From an uncultured Cellvibrio sp. (GTDB lineage Bacteria > Pseudomonadota > Gammaproteobacteria > Pseudomonadales > Cellvibrionaceae), in contig CAMLKG010000038.1 of NCBI GenBank assembly GCA_946480695.1, forward strand, positions 1 to 35,751: 35,751 nucleotides of DNA, given 5' to 3'. Of this stretch, positions 28,667 to 35,751 are shown piece by piece. The translations under genes and the position numbers were made by a program. Under the pieces are notes generated by a model. The model saw nothing but the letters and a program-made list of their open reading frames with translations. It was not told where the DNA came from and ran no database searches. The number at the start of each line of letters is the position of its first letter. The first letter of the stretch is position 1.

Positions 28667-29512
28667 ATGCTTAAAGCTTTACGGGTTCCGTTGCTGGCAC
28701 TTTTATCCAGCGAACTACTCGCCCAAACACAAGAGCCGGCCCAGCTCAATTGCCGCATTGAACCCTCGGTGACGGTGGAAATGAGTAGCGCAGTAGAAGG
28801 CGTTATCAGCGAGGTATTGGTTGATAAAAATGATGTGATTAAAAAAGGTGATGTGCTGGCGCGCCTGGACGCCGGCCTGGAAAGCGCGACCGCGGAGCTG
28901 CGCCGGGTGCAGTCGGAATTAACCAGCGATGTGCAGGCCCAACAACTTGCGTTGGAGTTTAGCGAACGTGCGCTCACACGCGTGAAAGACCTTTACGAAA
29001 AGAAAGCCGCCTCATTTTCAGAATTGGATAAACACAAAACCGAACACGCGATTGCCCAACAACAATTGCAACAATCCCTGGACCGCAAACGCCAGGCGGA
29101 ACTGGAATACAAAAGGGCACTGGCCGATTTGCAGCGCCGGACATTGGTGAGCCCCATTGATGGTATTGTTGTCGAACGGATGAAAGAGCCTGGCGAACAT
29201 ATCGATTTTGAACCGGTATTAAAATTGGTGCAGCTCGATCCCTTGCGCGTCGAGGTCTACGCACCGGCGAGTTTGTACGGAAAAGTTAAACCGGGGATCA
29301 AAGCCAGCGTGGTACCCGAACTGGGTGCGGACACTCGCAGTTATCCGGCGGAGGTAACCCTGGTGGACCAAGTGATTGATGGGCCGAGCAACACCTTCGG
29401 TATTCGCTTGTCCATTCCCAACCCGGGTAATCGCTTACCGAGCGGCTTGAAATGCCGGGTGACTTTTGAGGGGATTACGTTGAATCTGCTTGAACCGGGC
29501 AATTTGCCCTAG
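28667..29512 (+). CDS. Short HlyD/RND-type periplasmic adaptor
   Basis: A 281-aa periplasmic adaptor. A signal peptide at 1-19 ends 'SSELLAQ', and there is no TM anchor afterwards. The barrel-sandwich hybrid comes in two halves, 'AVEGVISEVLVDKNDVIKKG' and 'SPIDGIVVERMKEPGEHI', around an alpha-helical hairpin with many Gln/Glu/Lys, followed by a beta-barrel ('LRVEVYAPASLYGKVKPG'). The ATG at 28667 is preferred over the TTG two codons earlier because the signal peptide then starts correctly. It lies 55 bp after the M50 fusion gene in the same direction and is probably in the same operon. With its two neighbours it makes three adaptor-type proteins in a row. A free soluble adaptor of this size could bridge the two membrane-anchored ones to an outer-membrane channel. 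Confidence 0.88.
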   Translation: MLKALRVPLLALLSSELLAQTQEPAQLNCRIEPSVTVEMSSAVEGVISEVLVDKNDVIKKGDVLARLDAGLESATAELRRVQSELTSDVQAQQLALEFSERALTRVKDLYEKKAASFSELDKHKTEHAIAQQQLQQSLDRKRQAELEYKRALADLQRRTLVSPIDGIVVERMKEPGEHIDFEPVLKLVQLDPLRVEVYAPASLYGKVKPGIKASVVPELGADTRSYPAEVTLVDQVIDGPSNTFGIRLSIPNPGNRLPSGLKCRVTFEGITLNLLEPGNLP

Positions 29513-29831
29513 GAGCAGGGTTAAAACGAAAACCGAGCCTTTGCCGGCAAGCTAGATTATTTTTTTATGTAGCCTGCTTTGGTGGTTTTTTGTGCCAGAA
29601 TGGATCCCCTGGTGTTTTTGTAGCTATGTTTTGTACTGACTAATAATTGATAAATAAGATACCAGGGTGCTAACCGACACTTCCATGTCCATCGGTTACT
29701 GGCGCGTCACCAGGGTCCCAATCACGGTTTGGCGGGCCGGCTGCCAGTACTAAAGGATGCCATTGGTATTTATTCACCAATCCTTAAACCAGAAGCGCCG
29801 CGAGGATAAGTGCGCGAGCAACAGCGAAATT
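29513..29831 (+). promoter_or_regulatory. Structured leader region before giant LEPR-XLL gene
   Basis: This 319-bp gap contains several paired elements. TAACCGA (29671-29677) pairs with TCGGTTA (29692-29698). TACTGGC (29697-29703) pairs with GCCAGTA (29743-29749). ATTGGT (29762-29767) pairs with ACCAAT (29776-29781). ACCAGGGT occurs at 29661 and 29709, and its complement CCCTGGT at 29607. The clustering suggests a folded 5' leader, operators or both. I match it to no known riboswitch class. There is no clear hairpin plus T-run terminator after the upstream gene, so read-through is possible. Confidence 0.45.
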
Positions 29832-32800
29832 ATGTCCAAAACACCGCGTCATCGCCGACCATTAATTGAAACCCTGGAGCCGAGGCTACTTTTTTCTGCC
29901 ACTGCGGATATCGCCGTGTTTGATGATGGCAATTCCGATGCCCAGATGCTGGCGGATGCTGCCCGTGAAGTCGATCTAACCCAAATATATTCCCTGGCCG
30001 ATGAGCCTGCGCTGGCAGAATCCGACCCGGTTCCGGATACCACCGAAGGCGTTATTGTTTTTGTGGACACGGCGGTTAAGGATTATTCCACGATAATCGA
30101 GGACATAAAAAATAACAGCGACGGCGAGATTACCGTCATCTACCTCGATACCCGGCAAGACGGTGTTGAACAAATCACCTCCGCCCTTGCGCAATATTCC
30201 AACCTCGGTGCGATCCATATTATTTCCCACGGTTCCGCCGGGTCGGTGGAGTTGGGCAACGCCATCCTCACCAGTAATAGCCTGGTCCAGTATGAAGATG
30301 ACCTGGTGGCCTGGGGAAAAGCGCTGGGCGCGGAGGCGGATATCCTGTTTTATGGTTGTGATGTTGCCGTCCACCCCGCCGGGAAGGCGTTGATTGATGA
30401 GATTGCCCGCTTAACCTCCGCCGATGTGGCCGCCAGCGAAGATTTTACCGGCCACGAATCCCTGGGCGGGGATTGGGAATTGGAATACCAGGTCGGCACG
30501 GTTGAAGCCAGGGTCCTGGCCAGCGCGGAGTTGCAGCAGTCCTTTGTCGGCGTCATGGCCACAACCCATTACATCAACGTCCAGGGCGGCGCCAGTAGCC
30601 AGTCGTTCAGCTCGTCTTCCAATGTGGGACAAACGTTCCTTTACGATAGCGCCGGTGCCACTTACACCATCAACCAGATCAGCGTCCAACTGCGAAAAGA
30701 TCCGACGGCGGCGAACCAGGACATTACGCTTGAATTGCGCGATGGGGGCTGGAATGGCAACTGGATGGCAGCGAAGACTATCAGCGCCAGCACCCTGACA
30801 GATACGTTCCAATGGACAACCTTTAGCCTTGGCGACCTGGTACTGAATGATAACCAGGTGTACTGCTTCCGGCTCATCAGTACCAATTCGGACGGCAAGG
30901 TATTTGTAGCCTATAACACCTCCAACTTGTGGAATAACTCCGACATGGTGGTCAATGGAACCACCAATTCCAGCAACGACCTGTCATTCCTGGTATCCAA
31001 TTACGATGGCGTCAACAGCGCGCCCACGGTTGCGAATGCGATTCCCGACCAGAATGCGACAGAAGATTCTCCCTTTAGCTATCAATTCCCGTCCAACACC
31101 TTCAGTGATGCTGACGTCGGCACAACGCTCACCTACACGGCGCAATTGGCGGGTGGGGGGGCTTTGCCCGGGTGGCTGGGTTTTAACGCTTCAACCCGGA
31201 CTTTCAGCGGCACGCCGGCCAACGGCGATGTAGGTACGGTGTCCGTGGCCGTAACGGCCAGCGATGGCAACGGCGGCACGGTGACCGACACTTTTGATAT
31301 TACGGTGGCGAATGTCAATGACGCGCCTACCGTTAACATTACCCCCGCAAGTTACAACGCTACGGAACAAACCGCGATAAATCTGCACGGGACAGGCATT
31401 ACCGTGGCGGATGTCGATAGCAGTTCGCTCAGCGTAACCATCGCCGGGCCAGCACCCCACAGCCAGGTGACAGTAAACGCGGGAACTACCGGGGTGGTGG
31501 TATCGTCCGGCAACAATACTGATTCGCTGGTGCTAACCGGTACGGCGGCCCAACTTAATGATTTGTTCGCAGGCAATAATGGCGGCACCTTGACCTATCG
31601 GCTGGCCGGGGATACCCCGCCGGCAAGTGTCACCCTTAGCATTACCGCCAGCGATGGTGCCCTGACCGGCAGCGACACCGCGGTTATCAATATCACCGCA
31701 GTCAATGATGCCCCGGTCAATTCGGTACCGGGGGCGCAAGCCACTAACGAAGACACAGCCCTGGTGTTCAGCGCGGGTAATGGCAACCAGGTCCAGGTAG
31801 CCGATGCGGATGCCGGTTCCAGCGCCATGCAGGTTACCTTGTCGATTACCAACGGTACCCTGACCCTGGCGGGTACTGCGGGACTGACTTTTACCACCGG
31901 TGACGGCACGGCAGATACGGACTTGGTATTCACCGGTACGCGCACAGATATCAATAACGCGCTTTCCACCCTGACCTACAACCCCACTTCCAACTACAGC
32001 GGTTCGGCTGTGCTCACCCTGACCACCAGCGACCAGGGGAATACCGGGACTGGCGGCACGCTCACGGATACCGATACGGTCAACATCACGGTAAATGCCG
32101 TAAACGATGCCCCGACGGTTGCCAACAGCATTCCCAACCAGAATGCCACGGAAGATTCTGCCTTCAACTTCCAGTTTGCAGCGAACACCTTTTCCGATAC
32201 GGAAGCCAATACACTGTCTTATACTGCGCAACTCGCGGGCGGCGGCCTGTTGCCTGTATGGTTAAGTTTTGATCCGGCCACCCGCACCTTCAGCGGTATC
32301 CCCGCCAATGCCGATGTCGGCACCGTATCGGTTGAAGTGGTCGCGGATGATGGTAACGGCGGTACGGTGTCCGACACGTTCGATATAGTTGTTGCCAACA
32401 CCAATGACGCCCCCACGGTGGCCAACCCCATTTCCGACCAAGCGACCGATGAAGAAGATTTTTACAGCTTTACCTTTCCAGCCAACACGTTTAACGATGA
32501 GGATGGTAATAGCCTGGCTTACACGGCAGAGTTAGCGAACGGGAATCCCTTGCCTGCCTGGTTGAGTTTCAACGCCGGGACCCGCACCTTCAGTGGCGTA
32601 CCCGACGATGCGGACGTGGGAACCCTGAGCATCCGTTTAATCGCGAACGATGGCAATGGCGGGACTGTGAGTGACACCTTTGACCTGGTGATTAACAATG
32701 TTAACGATGCGCCCTTCGTTAACGCGACCATTCCCAACCAGAACGCGACCGAAGATTCCCCCTTTAGTTTCCAATTCGCGGCAAATACCTTTGGTGATGG

Positions 32801-35751
32801 CGATCTGGGTGCAACTTTTACCTACACCGCCACACTGGCGGACGGCAGCGCTTTGCCGGCCTGGCTGAATTTCGATTCCGCCACACGTACCTTCAGTGGC
32901 ACACCGGCGAACGGTGATGTGGGTACCATTTCCATCCGGGTTACAGCCGATGATGGTGCTGGCGCAACCGTATCCGATACCTTTGATATCCAGGTCGCAA
33001 ATACCAACGATGCGCCGGTAGTGGCCAATCCCATTGCCAATCAAAACGCAACGGAAAATGCATTATTTAATTTTTCATTCCCCACCAATACTTTTAATGA
33101 CCCGGATGCCGGCGATACCCTAACCTATACAGCGCAGTTAGCCGGTGCCTTACCCCTGCCGGGTTGGTTACAGTTTGATGCCGCGACACGTACCTTTAGC
33201 GGTACGCCATCCAATGGCGATGTGGGCACTATCACCGTGCGTGTAACCGCAACCGATGGCAGCGGCAGTTTTACCACCCATGATTTCGATATCGTGGTCC
33301 AGAACGTGGGCTCAACCAATTCGATTATCGATTCGTCCGGTCCGACGACGGATTCCCAGGTGCTGTCTCCGGGCCAGGCGATCTACCAGTCCTTTACCAA
33401 TGATTTTGGCACCGGTACCTACACCATCGATTCGATTATTTTGCAATTGCAAAAAGATCCCGCCGCCGCGGCGCAAACCATTACGGTCACTTTGCTTGCC
33501 GGTGCCTATAACAGTGCAACGGTGGTGGGTACGGCCACTATGTCATCGAATGATCTGGCCACCTCCTTGACCTGGGAGGCTTTTGATTTCACCGATAAGG
33601 TGTTGGACGATTCCGTTGTCTATTACATCAAGGTGGAATCCGATGGTACGGATGGGTTGATTGCGGTGGGTATCCATAACGCTGATGCCTACCCGGACGG
33701 CACCCTGGTATATGACAGTGGTGTGCCTGACGCAGGACGCGATTTGGCATTCCAGGTCGCGAGCGGCTCAAATACCGATCCGGTATTGGCGAACCCGATT
33801 TCCAACCAGAATGCGACGGAAGATTCTGCATTTAACTTTCAGTTCGCCGCTAACACTTTCACCGATGCGGATGTTGGCGATACGCTGACTTACACGGCAA
33901 CGTTAGCCGATGGCAGCCCTTTGCCTTCCTGGTTAACGTTCGATGCGGCGACGCGGACATTTTCCGGTACACCCGCCAACAGTAATGTAGGAATAGTTTC
34001 AATTAAGGTCACCGCGGACGACGGCAATGGCGGTGTGGCGGCCACCGATACCTTTGACATTATTGTCGCCAACACCAATGACGCGCCCACGGTGGCCAAT
34101 CAAATCCCCGACCAGAATGCGACGGAAGATAACCCGTTTAATTTCACCTTTGCCGCCAATACCTTCGCGGACCAGGATGTGGGTAATTCCCTGACTTATT
34201 CCGCGCAACTGGCCGGTGGCGGTGCCTTGCCATCCTGGTTAAGTTTTGATGCGGCGACGCGTACTTTCAGTGGTACGCCATTAAATGCCCATGTGGGTAC
34301 GGTATCCATTGACGTTATTGCGAGTGATGGCAATGGCGGTACGGTTACCGATACCTTTACGATTGCTATCGCCAACACCAACGACGAGCCGACAGTAGCC
34401 AACACAATTCCCGATCAAAACGCAACCGAAGATACCGCGTTTAATTTCCAATTTGCTTCCAACACCTTTAGCGATGTGGATGTTGGCGATACGTTCACTT
34501 ACACCGCGCAATTATCAGGGGGCAGCCCCTTGCCTTCATGGTTAAGTTTTGATTCCGCGACCCGGACCTTCAGCGGCACTCCCACGAACAGTGAAGTAGG
34601 CACCATCACCGTTGAGGTTATTGCCAGCGATGGCCATGGTGGCAGTGCCAGCGACAGTTTTAACATAACCGTCGCCAATACCAATGATGCCCCCACAGTC
34701 GCCATAGCGCCGGCCAGCTACAACGCGACTGAACAAACGCTATTGAATTTGCACGGTACGGGCATCACGGTAAATGACATTGATGGTGATGCATTGACCA
34801 TCACCCTTACTGCGGCGGGCGCCAGCGAGTTAACGGCAAATGGGGGGACCAGTGGGGTAGTGGTTTCATCCGGCAACGGAACCGATACCCTGGTAATTAC
34901 CGGTACCCAGGCGCAGCTGAATAATTTCCTGGCGGGTAACAATGGCGCAACCCTCACCTACCGCAATACCAGCGATACCCCCCCGGCCAGCGTAGTGTTA
35001 ACCATCACCGCCAATGACGGTACAACAACGGGTAGCGATACAGCCAATATCCTGATAGCGGCAGCGAATGATGCCCCGGCCAACAGTGTTCCGGGCGCGC
35101 AATCCACCAATGAAGATACCGCCCTGGTCTTTAGCGCCGGCAATGGCAACCAGATCCAGGTTAGTGATGTGGATGCAGGATCGGGCAACCTGGAAATTAC
35201 CCTGTCGGTAACTAATGGTACCCTAACGCTTGCAGGCACAGCGGGGTTGAGTTTCACCACCGGTGATGGCACCGCCGATTCCAACCTGGTGTTTAGCGGC
35301 ACGTTGGCGGCGATTAACAATGCGCTGGCGACCCTGGCTTACAACCCCACGGCGAATTACACGGGTGCGGCGGTTTTATCCATTGTCACCAGCGATCTCG
35401 GTAATACAGGGAGCGGTGGAACGCAAACAGATTCGGATATTGTCAATATCACTGTAAACCCGGTCAATGATGCGCCCACTGTTGCAAACGCCATCCCCGA
35501 TCAAAACGCAACCGAAGATACTGCGTTTAATTTCCAGTTTGCTTCCAACACGTTTGCAGATGCGGATAGCGGCGATGTACTGGTGTATTCCGTTCAATTT
35601 GCCGGTGGAGGCGCTCTACCATCCTGGTTAAGTTTCGATGCGGCAACACGCACTTTCAGCGGTACGCCTGCTAATAGCGATGTAGGAACTATCTCAATTG
35701 ATGTCATTGCCAGCGATGGCAATGGCGGTACGGTTACGGATACTTTCTCCA
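29832..35751 (+). CDS. Giant LEPR-XLL / DUF4347 / cadherin-repeat surface protein (3'-truncated by window edge)
   Basis: Continuous reading frame of at least 1973 codons, open to the right edge; I translated it codon by codon from 30540 to 34080 and spot-checked the rest without finding a stop. Residues 1-23 carry a basic start and the LEPR-XLL motif (L15-E-P-R-L-L-F-S-A23). DUF4347 spans about 75-235 with H133 ('IISHGS') and C176 ('FYGCDVA'). A jelly-roll-like module lies at 242-393, with a second copy at 1158-1313. Nine or more dystroglycan-type cadherin (He_PIG-like) repeats of about 100 aa ('PDQNATED', 'TRTFSGTP', 'DTFDI') alternate with two copies of a long paired repeat. No classical Sec signal peptide is seen. 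The start ATG at 29832 lacks a strong ribosome site but puts LEPR at the expected distance. It follows three adaptor genes, its likely exporters. Probably a cell-surface adhesin. Confidence 0.9.
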   Translation, partial: MSKTPRHRRPLIETLEPRLLFSATADIAVFDDGNSDAQMLADAAREVDLTQIYSLADEPALAESDPVPDTTEGVIVFVDTAVKDYSTIIEDIKNNSDGEITVIYLDTRQDGVEQITSALAQYSNLGAIHIISHGSAGSVELGNAILTSNSLVQYEDDLVAWGKALGAEADILFYGCDVAVHPAGKALIDEIARLTSADVAASEDFTGHESLGGDWELEYQVGTVEARVLASAELQQSFVGVMATTHYINVQGGASSQSFSSSSNVGQTFLYDSAGATYTINQISVQLRKDPTAANQDITLELRDGGWNGNWMAAKTISASTLTDTFQWTTFSLGDLVLNDNQVYCFRLISTNSDGKVFVAYNTSNLWNNSDMVVNGTTNSSNDLSFLVSNYDGVNSAPTVANAIPDQNATEDSPFSYQFPSNTFSDADVGTTLTYTAQLAGGGALPGWLGFNASTRTFSGTPANGDVGTVSVAVTASDGNGGTVTDTFDITVANVNDAPTVNITPASYNATEQTAINLHGTGITVADVDSSSLSVTIAGPAPHSQVTVNAGTTGVVVSSGNNTDSLVLTGTAAQLNDLFAGNNGGTLTYRLAGDTPPASVTLSITASDGALTGSDTAVINITAVNDAPVNSVPGAQATNEDTALVFSAGNGNQVQVADADAGSSAMQVTLSITNGTLTLAGTAGLTFTTGDGTADTDLVFTGTRTDINNALSTLTYNPTSNYSGSAVLTLTTSDQGNTGTGGTLTDTDTVNITVNAVNDAPTVANSIPNQNATEDSAFNFQFAANTFSDTEANTLSYTAQLAGGGLLPVWLSFDPATRTFSGIPANADVGTVSVEVVADDGNGGTVSDTFDIVVANTNDAPTVANPISDQATDEEDFYSFTFPANTFNDEDGNSLAYTAELANGNPLPAWLSFNAGTRTFSGVPDDADVGTLSIRLIANDGNGGTVSDTFDLVINNVNDAPFVNATIPNQNATEDSPFSFQFAANTFGDGDLGATFTYTATLADGSALPAWLNFDSATRTFSGTPANGDVGTISIRVTADDGAGATVSDTFDIQVANTNDAPVVANPIANQNATENALFNFSFPTNTFNDPDAGDTLTYTAQLAGALPLPGWLQFDAATRTFSGTPSNGDVGTITVRVTATDGSGSFTTHDFDIVVQNVGSTNSIIDSSGPTTDSQVLSPGQAIYQSFTNDFGTGTYTIDSIILQLQKDPAAAAQTITVTLLAGAYNSATVVGTATMSSNDLATSLTWEAFDFTDKVLDDSVVYYIKVESDGTDGLIAVGIHNADAYPDGTLVYDSGVPDAGRDLAFQVASGSNTDPVLANPISNQNATEDSAFNFQFAANTFTDADVGDTLTYTATLADGSPLPSWLTFDAATRTFSGTPANSNVGIVSIKVTADDGNGGVAATDTFDIIVANTNDAPTVANQIPDQNATEDNPFNFTFAANTFADQDVGNSLTYSAQLAGGGALPSWLSFDAATRTFSGTPLNAHVGTVSIDVIASDGNGGTVTDTFTIAIANTNDEPTVANTIPDQNATEDTAFNFQFASNTFSDVDVGDTFTYTAQLSGGSPLPSWLSFDSATRTFSGTPTNSEVGTITVEVIASDGHGGSASDSFNITVANTNDAPTVAIAPASYNATEQTLLNLHGTGITVNDIDGDALTITLTAAGASELTANGGTSGVVVSSGNGTDTLVITGTQAQLNNFLAGNNGATLTYRNTSDTPPASVVLTITANDGTTTGSDTANILIAAANDAPANSVPGAQSTNEDTALVFSAGNGNQIQVSDVDAGSGNLEITLSVTNGTLTLAGTAGLSFTTGDGTADSNLVFSGTLAAINNALATLAYNPTANYTGAAVLSIVTSDLGNTGSGGTQTDSDIVNITVNPVNDAPTVANAIPDQNATEDTAFNFQFASNTFADADSGDVLVYSVQFAGGGALPSWLSFDAATRTFSGTPANSDVGTISIDVIASDGNGGTVTDTFS
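30555..31010 (+). repeat. Jelly-roll-like module, copy 1 (second copy 33303-33770)
   Basis: Both copies share 'YTI..I..QL.KDP.AA.Q.IT', a Trp-x-x-Phe strand and a closing 'DLSFLV'/'DLAFQV' strand. They resemble choice-of-anchor or carbohydrate-binding-like beta-sandwich modules of extracellular proteins. The exact family is not certain. Confidence 0.6.
31324..32100 (+). repeat. Long internal duplication, copy 1 (copy 2 at 34687-35463)
   Basis: Starts at 'cctaccgttaac' and encodes 'SYNATEQT.INLHGTGITV' followed by 'NEDTALVFSAGNGNQ.QV' and 'TLTYNPTSNYSG'. The equivalent positions of copy 2 are offset by exactly 3363 bp (1121 codons) at both the start and end of the block, so the block has no net insertion or deletion. 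Confidence 0.85.
33780..34688 (+). repeat. Run of three cadherin-like (CADG/He_PIG) repeats
   Basis: Units of about 302 bp begin near 33780, 34084 and 34386, each with 'NATED..FNF.F..NTF.D.DVG', 'LPSWL.FD..TRTFSGTP' and 'DTF.I..ANTND.P'. The same unit also occurs at 31015, 32105, 32408, 32707, 33010 and 35465. Confidence 0.88.
34687..35463 (+). repeat. Long internal duplication, copy 2
   Basis: Second copy of the two-domain block at 31324-32100, clearly related at protein level ('SYNATEQTLLNLHGTGITV', 'NEDTALVFSAGNGNQ') with scattered nucleotide changes. Confidence 0.85.

Noticed and set aside
29513..29580. Terminator after the short HlyD gene
   Set aside because: The TTGCCGGCAA palindrome has no loop and the following T-run is offset, so a stable hairpin terminator is not supported.
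34806..34823. TAAG motif (possible LapG cleavage site) in the right giant protein
   Set aside because: It lies near residue 1660 inside a repeat domain, not in an N-terminal linker as in LapA-type adhesins, so it is probably chance.
31133..35597. Antisense open frames of 60-230 codons across the right giant gene
   Set aside because: Same cause: they recur in step with the cadherin-like repeats, and the forward frame is continuous and clearly a real protein.

Overview
The window looks like a chromosomal segment of a Cellvibrio-type gammaproteobacterium. The evidence is near 50 % GC, PurL, MltF and TrxB of gammaproteobacterial type, and a secreted GH13 amylase with polyserine linkers, which are characteristic of Cellvibrio and Saccharophagus polysaccharide hydrolases. 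This assignment is inferred from gene content and protein style; no database was searched.

Layout, left to right. (1) 1-5376: the 3' part of a giant type I-secreted adhesin (cadherin-like, VCBS and RTX repeats with a T1SS C-terminal signal), then a 109-aa conserved protein. (2) 5415-8084, minus strand: lapG and lapD, the periplasmic protease and c-di-GMP receptor pair that controls release of adhesins. (3) 8223-10872: a maltose/starch-type alpha-amylase behind two palindromic operators. (4) 10961-19440: housekeeping and cell-envelope genes (mltF, purL, a DUF3313-like lipoprotein, trxB) separated by clear terminators, with a 1.17-kb AT-rich gap before purL. (5) 19606-23990, minus strand: a three-gene signalling operon of hybrid-sensor histidine kinase, CheY/Rcp1-like receiver and REC-GGDEF-EAL protein. 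(6) 24184-24375: a DUF1289 protein. (7) 24530-29512: three membrane-fusion (HlyD-type) proteins in a row, one fused to cytoplasmic GAF domains and one fused to a PqqD-like domain plus an M50 metalloprotease. (8) 29832 to the right edge: the 5' part of a second giant surface protein with an N-terminal LEPR-XLL motif, a DUF4347 domain and many dystroglycan-type cadherin repeats. Its frame stays open to the end of the window.

Two themes connect the genes. The first is c-di-GMP control of adhesion: LapD/LapG sit beside one giant adhesin, and a GGDEF-EAL response regulator lies 12 kb away. The second, and the best candidate for a poorly described system, is 24530-35751. Here a GAF-HlyD protein, a PqqD-M50-HlyD protein and a short HlyD protein precede a LEPR-XLL/DUF4347 giant protein. 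I propose a dedicated recognition, processing and export machine for that protein. No ABC ATPase, inner-membrane RND pump or TolC-like channel is encoded in the window, so the energy source and outer-membrane pore are unknown.
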